Shown here one piece after another: positions 1 to 6,390 of a stretch of 6,837 bases of DNA. Each line of letters opens with the position of its first letter. Positions within the stretch are counted from its first letter, which is position 1. Made by a program: the position numbers and the translations under genes. Under the pieces are notes generated by a model. The model saw only the letters and a list, made by a program, of their open reading frames with translations, had not been told where the DNA came from and did not search any database. Source of the DNA: an uncultured Prevotella sp. (GTDB lineage: Bacteria; Bacteroidota; Bacteroidia; Bacteroidales; Bacteroidaceae); the NCBI GenBank assembly GCA_937889855.1, contig CALBYK010000317.1, positions 1 to 6,837 of the forward strand, in the 5' to 3' direction.

Positions 1-782
1 ACGACGGCTATCACTTTAGTGAACACTCTGAGGATGTGTTCAATCCGTTCAGTCTTGTCAAGGCTTTAAATGGTCAGAAAATCGCCCCTTACTGGTTTGG
101 CTCCGGCACGCCGAGCTATCTGATAAAGACTCTGCAGAAATATCATGTCAGCGTGATGGACATCGAGAAGAAGAGTTGCGAGGTTGATGACTTCGACGTG
201 TCGCCCGAACAGATGACGTCGGCCCTGCCGCTGCTCTACCAGAGCGGCTATCTCACCATCAAGAAATATAACCCGCTGATGCGCCGCTACACGCTGGAGT
301 ACCCCAACCGCGAGGTGAAGATTGGCATGCTGAAGAGTCTCGCGCCAAACTACCTCTCGCCCGTGTCGCTCGACAACAACAGTCTTACGGGCGACTTCCT
401 CCAGCTGCTCTACGATGGCGACATCGAAGGCGCGATGAACCGCCTGAAGGCTTATCTTGCAAGCATCAGCAACAGGCTTTCCAACAAGAACGAACGCGAC
501 TTCCAGACCGTGTTCTATCTCATATTCAATCTGATGGGAGCCTTCATGCGTGTGGAGGAGGACAGTGCCGTGGGCAGGGCTGACGCCGTGGTCTACCTGC
601 CGGAGTCGGTGTTTGTGTTTGAACTGAAATATGACGGCTCGGCGGAGGACGCGCTGAGGCAGATTGACGAGAAAGGGTATCTTGTGCCTTACTCGGCCGA
701 CGGCAAGCGGCTGTATAAGATTGGTGTCAACTACGACAGCCAGCAGCGCACCATTGGCGACTGGATAATTAAAGAGGAATAG
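1..782 (+). CDS. AAA-ATPase-like / PD-(D/E)XK nuclease-like protein, C-terminal part (5' truncated by window)
   Basis: The reading frame is open from base 3, so the GTG at 36 is an internal valine, not the start. The first visible residues (DGYHFSEHSEDVFNPFSL) match the conserved stretch that follows the ATPase core in the AAA-ATPase-like family common in Bacteroides and Prevotella; the Walker motifs must lie upstream of the window. About 259 residues are visible, against roughly 500-580 for the family. The C-terminal domain, from about visible residue 125, has a PD-(D/E)XK nuclease-type core: an Asp in GRADAVVYLP (codon 582-584), Glu-Leu-Lys in VFELKYD (621-629) and a Gln in LRQIDEKGY (660-662). 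The catalytic-looking residues are present, but activity and cellular role of this multicopy family are not established. The stop is TAG at 780-782. Nothing in the sequence ties it functionally to the R-M operon downstream. Confidence 0.88.
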   Translation, partial: DGYHFSEHSEDVFNPFSLVKALNGQKIAPYWFGSGTPSYLIKTLQKYHVSVMDIEKKSCEVDDFDVSPEQMTSALPLLYQSGYLTIKKYNPLMRRYTLEYPNREVKIGMLKSLAPNYLSPVSLDNNSLTGDFLQLLYDGDIEGAMNRLKAYLASISNRLSNKNERDFQTVFYLIFNLMGAFMRVEEDSAVGRADAVVYLPESVFVFELKYDGSAEDALRQIDEKGYLVPYSADGKRLYKIGVNYDSQQRTIGDWIIKEE

Positions 783-793
783 GTTCTCCTGGG

Positions 794-816
794 TGCGGAG
801 GTCTCTTGTCTCCGCA
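794..816 (+). other. Perfect 7-bp inverted repeat between gene 1 and mod
   Basis: TGCGGAG (794-800) pairs exactly with CTCCGCA (810-816) across a 9-nt spacer. Two G-U pairs could extend the stem to 9 bp with a 5-nt loop. It begins 12 bases after the upstream stop codon, but it is followed by GACAATAG rather than a T run, so it is not a canonical intrinsic terminator. It could be a weak terminator, an RNA-processing or stability hairpin, or a protein-binding palindrome. An alternative pairing of CTCC (786-789) with GGAG (797-800) would compete with it. Confidence 0.4.
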
Positions 817-821
817 GACAA

Positions 822-829
822 TAGCTTTA
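822..829 (+). promoter_or_regulatory. Possible weak -7 box for mod
   Basis: TAGCTTTA matches the Bacteroidetes -7 consensus TAnnTTTG except at the last base. It lies about 40 bases before the preferred mod ATG at 871. No TTTG or TTG is seen at the expected ~19-nt spacing upstream; the nearest TTG (806-808) is too close. It is offered as the best candidate in an 88-base gap, and the operon could also be transcribed by read-through. Confidence 0.22.
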
Positions 830-870
830 CATATCTGATAAAATTAGCAAGTATTAAAGAAAACGATAGG

Positions 871-2919
871 ATGATAAAAGATATAATCAACCGTAACGCT
901 GCTGCGGTGGCTGGAAAGAAAGAGATAGAGGCGTTGCGCCGTTACTTTCCGCAGTGCTTTAACGCTGCCGGTGAGTTCGACATAGAGGCTTTCAAGGCTT
1001 CGTTGCCGGGAGGCACAACGCTTACCGACGAGGCGAGTGGCTTCAACTGGCTTGGCAAGAATTATGCCCGCATGCTCTGCAATATGGACACCACCACGCT
1101 CATCCGTCCCGACGAGGAGCACAACGCGAAGCCCGAGAACCGCGACAGCCAAAACGTGTACATCAGCGGCGACAACCTCGACGCGCTGCAGCATCTCGTG
1201 AAGTCGTACAGCGGGCGGGTGAAGGTGATCTACATCGACCCTCCCTACAACACGGGCGGCGACGGATTTGTCTACAATGACAAGTTCAACTTCACTGTCG
1301 AGGGACTCGCGAAGCGACTTGACGTCAGTCTCGAACGTGCCGGGCGCATCCTATCCATGACGCGGCGCGGCAGCGCAAGCCATGCGGCGTGGCTCACGTT
1401 CATGCTTCCGCGCCTGTCCTTCGCCCGCGACCTGCTGACGGACGACGGCGTGATCTTTATATCCATCGACGACAACGAGCAGGCGAATCTGAAGAAACTG
1501 TGCGACGAGGTGTTCGGGGAGGAGAACTTTGTGGCACAAATTGTTGTGCAATCCAATAAACGTGGACAGACATATAAACAGTTAGCAAAGACTCATGAAT
1601 ATCTCTTAGTTTATACAAATAGCGAAGATGCTATAATAAAAGAACTAAAGAAAGAGCTTTCTGGCAATATAAAGAAGGATGATATAAGTGAATACACAGA
1701 ACGCGAATTAAGAAACCGAAATCCCAAATATGGGAAATTTAACCGTCCGAATCTTTTCTATCCTATATATATCAATCCCAACAAAAAAGACGAAAATGGA
1801 TATTGCCCGGTAAGTGATACTCAATCACTTGAATATTCCATTGGTGTCCTTCCATATAATAGTGAAAATGGAGAAAGTTGTTGGAGGTGGGGGAAAAAGA
1901 AACTTGTCAAGAATATAGGGGACAGCTCAATGAACAGCAATGTTGTCGCAAGGGAAAAATCTTCTGGAAAATGGGGTATTTATGAGAAATATCGAAAAGG
2001 AACATACAAAGCTAAGACTATTTGGTTTGAAGATTTAGAGATTCCTGATGAAGAAGATGATGATGACGGAATTTGGGAAGAAACTGGAGTGATTACGGAA
2101 CAGGGTTCCGTAGAACTAAAGAAATACGGGATGGCGGAAATGTTTGATTTTCCAAAGCCAACTTATTTGATTAAGAAACTTCTTCAATTAGGGTCTGATG
2201 AAAACTCTATTTGTATGGATTTCTTTTCAGGTTCAGGCAGCACGGCAGACGCTGTTTTAAATCTTAATGTTATTGATGGATGTAGAAAATTTATTGCTGT
2301 ACAACTCCCTTTGGATTTGGATAAAAAGTTGGAGCTTACGCCTAAAAATGAAAAAGCCAAGGTTCAAAAAATTATAGATTTTCTTGAAAGCAACAAATAT
2401 CCGCATACATTAGATTGTATCGGCATGGAGCGCATCAAGCGTGCCGCCAAGAAGATAAAGGCAGAGAATCCGCTCTTTGCCGGCGACCTTGGCTTTAAGC
2501 ACTTCACGCTGGAAGAGCCCAAGGAGAACGCCCTGTTGCAGATGGAGAAGTTTGACCCTATGTCCAACAATCTCACTACGCTCACAGTGGATGACTTTGG
2601 CAGGAATACCGTCCTTGCCACTTGGCTCGAAGCCGACGGCTATGGCTTGACAACAGAAGCCGAGGAGGTGACGCTCGGCAGATACACCGCCTACTGGAAA
2701 GGCGACCATCTGTATATGGTAAACCCCGACGACGACTTCGACGCGAGCAGCATCGTCGCCCTGATGGACAAGTACAACAGTGAGCCGTTCTCGCCCCACA
2801 ACATCGTCATCTTCGGCTACAGCTTCGGATTCACCCACCGCGAGGAGCTGCAAAAGAACCTCCGCGCACTGAAAGACGGCAACAAGACACTGACCGTAAA
2901 CATTGACGTAAGGTATTGA
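871..2919 (+). CDS. mod: Type III restriction-modification methyltransferase subunit Mod (beta-class N6-adenine)
   Basis: This is predicted to transfer a methyl group from S-adenosylmethionine to adenine in an asymmetric site and to provide DNA recognition for the Mod-Res complex. From ATG 871 the protein has 682 residues, normal for Type III Mod. Catalytic motif IV is DPPYNTGGD at residues 123-131 (bases 1237-1263). The AdoMet-binding motif I comes later, DFFSGSGSTAD at residues 450-460. The order IV, then target-recognition region, then I marks a beta-class enzyme, and DPPY is typical of N6-adenine methylases. The C-terminal part (DDFGRNTVLATWL, ending NIDVRY) resembles other Type III Mods. 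The frame is open back to GTG 793, but ATG 871 gives the natural start MIKDIINRN behind an A-rich leader. The 5' and 3' thirds are GC-rich and the middle (about 1536-2424) is AT-rich. An acidic DEEDDDD run sits at residues 393-399. No long simple repeat for phase variation is visible. Confidence 0.93.
   Translation: MIKDIINRNAAAVAGKKEIEALRRYFPQCFNAAGEFDIEAFKASLPGGTTLTDEASGFNWLGKNYARMLCNMDTTTLIRPDEEHNAKPENRDSQNVYISGDNLDALQHLVKSYSGRVKVIYIDPPYNTGGDGFVYNDKFNFTVEGLAKRLDVSLERAGRILSMTRRGSASHAAWLTFMLPRLSFARDLLTDDGVIFISIDDNEQANLKKLCDEVFGEENFVAQIVVQSNKRGQTYKQLAKTHEYLLVYTNSEDAIIKELKKELSGNIKKDDISEYTERELRNRNPKYGKFNRPNLFYPIYINPNKKDENGYCPVSDTQSLEYSIGVLPYNSENGESCWRWGKKKLVKNIGDSSMNSNVVAREKSSGKWGIYEKYRKGTYKAKTIWFEDLEIPDEEDDDDGIWEETGVITEQGSVELKKYGMAEMFDFPKPTYLIKKLLQLGSDENSICMDFFSGSGSTADAVLNLNVIDGCRKFIAVQLPLDLDKKLELTPKNEKAKVQKIIDFLESNKYPHTLDCIGMERIKRAAKKIKAENPLFAGDLGFKHFTLEEPKENALLQMEKFDPMSNNLTTLTVDDFGRNTVLATWLEADGYGLTTEAEEVTLGRYTAYWKGDHLYMVNPDDDFDASSIVALMDKYNSEPFSPHNIVIFGYSFGFTHREELQKNLRALKDGNKTLTVNIDVRY
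1536..2424 (+). other. AT-rich mosaic segment of mod: target-recognition region plus motif I
   Basis: Within mod the base composition changes abruptly. One hand-counted 60-base line upstream (1141-1200) has 37 G/C, while one inside the segment (1561-1620) has 19. The change falls just after the codons for EVFGEENFVAQI and reverts at about 2425, at GMERIKRAAKK. The segment covers about residues 223-518: the whole region between the catalytic DPPY block and the C-terminal domain, including motif I. Boundaries are estimated by eye to within about 20-30 bases. The likely cause is recombinational replacement of the recognition domain by DNA of different origin. Confidence 0.6.
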
Positions 2920-2921
2920 CC

Positions 2922-3806
2922 ATGGAACTAAAACTCGAAAACGACCTCCAGCACCAGACCATCCCCGTGGACGGTGTCGCAACGATAGTGGAGGCCTCCA
3001 TACAGGAGCCGCCGAAGGCGAGCCACCAGAACCCGTTGCTGCGCAACCAGCTCGACGGCACGGCCATACGCGCCGTGCGCCAGAAAACGGGCATTCTCGC
3101 CAGGGCAGAGAAGCTGCGCATTACGCACTACATGCTTTCCGACAAGATAAAGGCTCTTCCTTACCACCGCATACTTGACGTGAAAATGGAGACAGGCACG
3201 GGCAAGACCTATGTCTACACTCGCACCATGTTTGAGCTGCACAGGCGTTGCGGCATAAACAAGTTCATCATAGCCGTGCCCACACTGCCCATCAAGGCCG
3301 GCACGGCGTCGTTTCTGACGGAGCCGGAGGTGAGGCGCCATTTTGAGGCGGGGTGCGGCTATGACGCCGAGATGGAGGTGTGCCTGCTCGAACCGCAAAA
3401 GCAAGGGCCATTTCTTTTACGGCACCCACCATGTGAAGCGCAAGATATACGTGCTGCTGCTCAACACGCAACTGCTGACCAACGGCAAGCTGCTCACACG
3501 CGACGACTACGACCAGATGCTCGGCGACTTCCATCGCCCCGTCGATGCCATTGCCGACACCAAGCCGGTGCTCATCATCGACGAGCCTCACCGCGTGGAG
3601 CGCGGCGGCAAGTCGTACGCCGCACTGATAGAGAACTTCCGACCGCAGCTTGTGCTGCGCTACGGTGCCACCTTCCCCGAACTGACAGTGGGCAAGGGCA
3701 AGAGCAAACATGCCGTGAAGGACTATCAGGAGTTGATTTACGACCTGAACGCTGCCGAGTCGTTTGGCCAGGGACTCATCAAGGGCGTGGCCAAGGAGCA
3801 CCTTGA
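2922..3806 (+). CDS. N-terminal open reading frame of split res (Walker A part)
   Basis: If translated as written, this gives a 294-residue product from ATG 2922. An upstream in-frame TTG at 2916 overlaps the mod stop and is less likely. Residues 1 to about 160 are genuine Res sequence, including Walker A METGTGKT at residues 89-96 and FIIAVPTLPIKAG at about 113-125 (motif Ia region). From about base 3405 onward the residues (GPFLLRHPPCEAQ and beyond) are out-of-frame translation that stays open by chance to 3806. The product would bind nucleotide at best and would lack motifs II-VI and the nuclease. Confidence 0.55.
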   Translation: MELKLENDLQHQTIPVDGVATIVEASIQEPPKASHQNPLLRNQLDGTAIRAVRQKTGILARAEKLRITHYMLSDKIKALPYHRILDVKMETGTGKTYVYTRTMFELHRRCGINKFIIAVPTLPIKAGTASFLTEPEVRRHFEAGCGYDAEMEVCLLEPQKQGPFLLRHPPCEAQDIRAAAQHATADQRQAAHTRRLRPDARRLPSPRRCHCRHQAGAHHRRASPRGARRQVVRRTDRELPTAACAALRCHLPRTDSGQGQEQTCREGLSGVDLRPERCRVVWPGTHQGRGQGAP

Positions 3807-5898
3807 GCTGCCTGGAGGGAAGAAGGCCGACAGGAAGGTGAAGGTGGTGTCGATGGTGAAGGGCGACAGCGTGAACATGAAGCTGACAAGCGCCGACACC
3901 ACGGCCAAGACATTCACAATACATGTGGGCGAGAGTCTCGGCACGATAGACAGCGACCTTGATGGCGTTGTCGTTGAGGCCATTGCGAAAAGCAGCGTGT
4001 CGCTGAGCAACGGGCAAGACAAGCAGACGGGCGAGGAGTTCTACCCCGACCAGTATGGCGTGTCTTATCAGGAAGGCATGATAGAGCTTGCCCTCACGCG
4101 CCACTTCGAGACGGAGCGCGAGAACTTCTGCCGTGAGGGTCTGCCGATAAAGACGCTGGCGCTGTTCTTCATTGACAACATCGAGAGTTTCCGGGGGGCT
4201 GAAGGCAAAAACGACGGATGGCTGCGGAAGAAGTTCGTCACGATGCTTGCCGCGAGACTGAAGAAGGAACTCGCCAGGCAGAACACGCCAGAGTATGCCG
4301 CCTACCTGCAGGCGACGCTCGACAATATAGACGCTTCCTGTGCGGGATATTTCTCGCAGGACAACAACGATTCCGACGAGAACATCGCGCGCGAGGTGAA
4401 GACCATACTCCATGGAAAGAAAGAGCTGCTTAGTTTCACCGACGGCGACGGCAAGCCGAACGTGCTGCGCTTCCTCTTCTCGAAGTGGACCTTGAAGGAG
4501 GGATGGGATAACCCCAATGTGTTTACCATCTGCAAGCTGCGCTCAAGCGGCTCGGAAACAAGCAAGCTGCAAGAGGTAGGTCGCGGACTGCGCTTGCCTG
4601 TGGATTGTGCCGGCAACAGAATAAGCGACTCGTCGTTCATGCTCAACTATATTGTTGATTTCACCGAGAAGGACTTTGCCAACAAACTCGTGGCTGAGAT
4701 AAACGGCGAGCTTGAGGCCGACCAGCGTAGCCCGCTCTCCATCACTGCCGAGGACATCGTGAAGGTGGCGGAACAGCGCGGCACTGACGTGAACAGATTC
4801 TTCATCGAGCTGATGACAAAGGGCTATGTGGATTTCGACAAGAAGGTCATTGCCGACAGGTTCGACGACATGCTGGTTGACTATCCTGAGTTCAGAAGCG
4901 TCATTGGCGGCATAAGCACCGACCGCATCATCAACCGCAACAGCAAGCGCAGCGACAGGATACATGTGCGCAAGGCGAGGTTTGAGGAACTAAGGCAGTT
5001 GTGGGCACAGCTCAACCGGAAATACGTTCTCTACTTTGACAAGGCGATAGACCGGAATATGGAGGAGGCCCTGCCTTCGTTAATCAAAGACAAGCGGGTG
5101 TTCTCGCTCCAGACTGTGGAGTCGTCGCGCAGTGTGCTTGGGTTTGAGCAAGGCATTGCCGCTGCCGTGGAAGGCTCTCATGTGGAACTGACGTTGCACA
5201 ACCGCCATTATGCCTACGGCGAATTCCTCAAACGCGCGGCAAAACACACCAACATCCCGGTGCATGTGCTGCACAAGGCGATATGCCGCGCGGTAAATGA
5301 AGGCTGCCGGATAACGAACGAGATGTTCAACGACAGCTCGCTGGTTCGCCTGGTGGCTGCCGTTGACGACTGGAAGTGTGCCCGGCTGGTTGGCTATGTG
5401 CGTTACAAGCAAGCCGACTATACGGCGAAGGAGACAAAACTCACCAACGCTGACGGGTCGGTGAAGGATGAGGTGGTGCAGACATACATAGGCAGAAAGT
5501 GCGCTCCCGGCAATCCTCCGGCCTCTTATCTGTATGACGCCTACGCCTATGACTCACCGCTGGAACTGCAGAACATCAAGGCAGAGATAGACGAGATTGT
5601 AGTCTACGGCAAGATACCGTCACGCAGCATCTGCATTCCCACTGTGGCATCGAGCAACTATAGTCCAGACTTCATGTATGTGGTGAAGAAAGCCGACGGT
5701 ACAAAGGAGCTTAACATTGTGATAGAGACGAAGGCATACGACAAGGAGACGCAGATATCTACAGACGAGGATACGAAAATAGCATGTGCCGAGCATTTTT
5801 TCAAGGCAATGACGGCGAACGGGTATACCGTAAATTTCCGCAAGCAAATAAACGGAATGGCGGTAAAGAGGCTGATTAATGATTTGTTAGTGGAATAG
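3343..5898 (+). CDS. C-terminal open reading frame of split res (helicase motifs II-VI and nuclease)
   Basis: The frame is open from ATG 3343 (851 residues), but genuine Res sequence begins only at about base 3397-3406 (KSKGHFFYG). Seen in order, numbered from 3343: DEPH at residues 80-83, RYGATFPEL at about residue 105, EGWDNPN at 386-392, QEVGRGLRLP at 410-419, and a C-terminal PD-(D/E)XK-type nuclease with Pro775-Asp776 and Glu795-Thr-Lys797. It lacks Walker A, so alone it should not translocate or cut. No good start-proximal sequence is visible at 3343, so it may not be translated separately at all. Codon use and composition stay uniform to the TAG at 5896-5898, with no further lesions seen. 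Confidence 0.6.
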   Translation: MRRGAAMTPRWRCACSNRKSKGHFFYGTHHVKRKIYVLLLNTQLLTNGKLLTRDDYDQMLGDFHRPVDAIADTKPVLIIDEPHRVERGGKSYAALIENFRPQLVLRYGATFPELTVGKGKSKHAVKDYQELIYDLNAAESFGQGLIKGVAKEHLELPGGKKADRKVKVVSMVKGDSVNMKLTSADTTAKTFTIHVGESLGTIDSDLDGVVVEAIAKSSVSLSNGQDKQTGEEFYPDQYGVSYQEGMIELALTRHFETERENFCREGLPIKTLALFFIDNIESFRGAEGKNDGWLRKKFVTMLAARLKKELARQNTPEYAAYLQATLDNIDASCAGYFSQDNNDSDENIAREVKTILHGKKELLSFTDGDGKPNVLRFLFSKWTLKEGWDNPNVFTICKLRSSGSETSKLQEVGRGLRLPVDCAGNRISDSSFMLNYIVDFTEKDFANKLVAEINGELEADQRSPLSITAEDIVKVAEQRGTDVNRFFIELMTKGYVDFDKKVIADRFDDMLVDYPEFRSVIGGISTDRIINRNSKRSDRIHVRKARFEELRQLWAQLNRKYVLYFDKAIDRNMEEALPSLIKDKRVFSLQTVESSRSVLGFEQGIAAAVEGSHVELTLHNRHYAYGEFLKRAAKHTNIPVHVLHKAICRAVNEGCRITNEMFNDSSLVRLVAAVDDWKCARLVGYVRYKQADYTAKETKLTNADGSVKDEVVQTYIGRKCAPGNPPASYLYDAYAYDSPLELQNIKAEIDEIVVYGKIPSRSICIPTVASSNYSPDFMYVVKKADGTKELNIVIETKAYDKETQISTDEDTKIACAEHFFKAMTANGYTVNFRKQINGMAVKRLINDLLVE

Positions 5899-5904
5899 AT
5901 GAGC

Positions 5905-5952
5905 AAAAGACACCGCAGGCTGAAAAAAGCAGGGATGCGGTGTCTTTTTTTT
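5905..5952 (+). terminator. Strong intrinsic terminator of the mod-res operon
   Basis: A perfect 13-bp stem is formed by 5905-5917 and 5936-5948, with an 18-nt loop that can hold a small inner GCT/AGC pair. The stem runs into eight T residues (5945-5952). It begins 6 bases after the res stop. The A run on the 5' arm means it could also stop transcription coming from the other side. Confidence 0.92.
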
Positions 5953-6025
5953 GCTGTGTTCGCACACAAACTCTTGATATAAGTCAATAACAAGCCTTTT
6001 TATGCTAAAAAACAGGTTTTAGGCC

Positions 6026-6056
6026 ATTGTCAGTTTGGGTGAACGTCGTATCTTTG
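6026..6056 (+). promoter_or_regulatory. Bacteroidetes-type promoter for the repeat-bearing RNA
   Basis: TATCTTTG at 6049-6056 is a full match to the -7 consensus TAnnTTTG. ATTG at 6026-6029 sits 19 nt upstream, the usual distance for the -33 element. The nearer TTTG at 6034-6037 leaves only 11 nt and is less suitable. Transcription would start at about 6062. Short AT-rich inverted repeats lie immediately upstream (5994-6024). Confidence 0.7.
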
Positions 6057-6115
6057 CAGTGTCAAAAAGAAAAAGACAAAAGAAAGGCTTAAGGTAAAAA
6101 GAGAAGTCTCAAGAT

Positions 6116-6347
6116 AAGAAGATTGTAGCGAAAGAGCAAGGATAACTCAATAGGCAAAAGTAGAAGCGATAAGGTAAAAAGAAGATTGTTGTGAAAGCAA
6201 GGATAACTCAATAGGTAACACAGACAAGGATATTAGTTATTGATAAGGTAAGATTTAAGGTAAGTAAGAAGATTGTAGTTTAAGTAGGGATACTTCAATA
6301 GGTAAGAAAGGTGTTAGTCAGGAAGTAAGGTAAAGAAAAAAGATTGT
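6116..6347 (+). repeat. Degenerate tandem repeats, 3 units plus a partial fourth
   Basis: Units begin with AAGAAGATTGT at 6116, 6179 and 6266, and with the variant AAAAAAGATTGT at 6336, so the spacing is 63, 87 and about 70 bases. Units 1 and 2 share the 20-base string ending TAACTCAATAGG exactly (6135-6154 and 6196-6215). Unit 3 has the variant AGGGATACTTCAATAGG (6286-6302). Each unit ends in an AAGGTAA-type motif (6171, 6245/6258, 6328), which also occurs before unit 1 at 6091. Unequal unit length and the absence of unique spacers rule out a CRISPR array. Confidence 0.7.
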
Positions 6348-6390
6348 TGAAGGTTAGCAAGTTTAGTAGTTATTGGTAGAAAGATTATTG

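Larger units (their letters stand above)
2922..5898 (+). pseudogene. res: Type III restriction endonuclease subunit Res, frameshifted near 3390-3405
   Basis: Res is the ATP-dependent superfamily 2 helicase and nuclease subunit that cuts DNA in complex with Mod. ATG 2922 lies 2 bases after the mod stop, so the two genes are one operon and probably translationally coupled. Walker A (METGTGKT) is in one frame. DEPH (motif II, 3580-3591), EGWDNPN, QEVGRGLRLP (4570-4599) and the nuclease residues PD (5665-5670) and ETK (5725-5733) are all in the next frame. Homology-like sequence passes from frame to frame between EVCLLEPQK and KGHFFYG. The whole span is 2977 bases, one more than a multiple of three, and removing one base would give 991 residues, normal for Res. 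The lesion therefore fits a 1-base insertion (or a 2-base deletion) around the CCGCAAAAGCAAG stretch. It may be a true inactivating mutation or an assembly/sequencing error; the remainder looks undecayed, so the event would be recent. Confidence 0.82.

Noticed and set aside
793..870. GTG at 793 as the start of mod
   Set aside because: It would begin inside the intergenic hairpin, and the 26 extra residues (MRRSLVSADN and onward) do not resemble Mod; ATG 871 gives a typical N-terminus.
66..890. Antisense open frame of 274 codons opposite the first gene
   Set aside because: The + strand encodes the conserved AAA-ATPase-like/nuclease protein with matching motifs; the antisense product looks like a shadow rich in V, H and R.
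2916..2921. TTG at 2916 as the start of res
   Set aside because: It overlaps the mod stop codon; the ATG two codons later at 2922 is better and gives a natural coupled start.
3385..3410. Programmed ribosomal frameshift joining the two res frames
   Set aside because: The needed shift is +1 (or -2), there is no slippery heptamer, rare-codon or stop-codon site, and Type III res genes are normally continuous; a mutation or sequence error is simpler.
3292..4413. Long antisense open frame (373 codons) opposite res
   Set aside because: It lies entirely opposite a conserved Res coding region; its composition reflects the codon bias of the + strand gene, and its product shows no recognisable domain.
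6034..6056. TTTG at 6034-6037 as the -33 element of the RNA promoter
   Set aside because: The spacing to TATCTTTG is only 11 nt; ATTG at 6026-6029 has the expected 19 nt.
6116..6347. CRISPR array
   Set aside because: Repeat units are degenerate, unequal in length and resemble each other throughout, with no unique spacers and no cas genes nearby.
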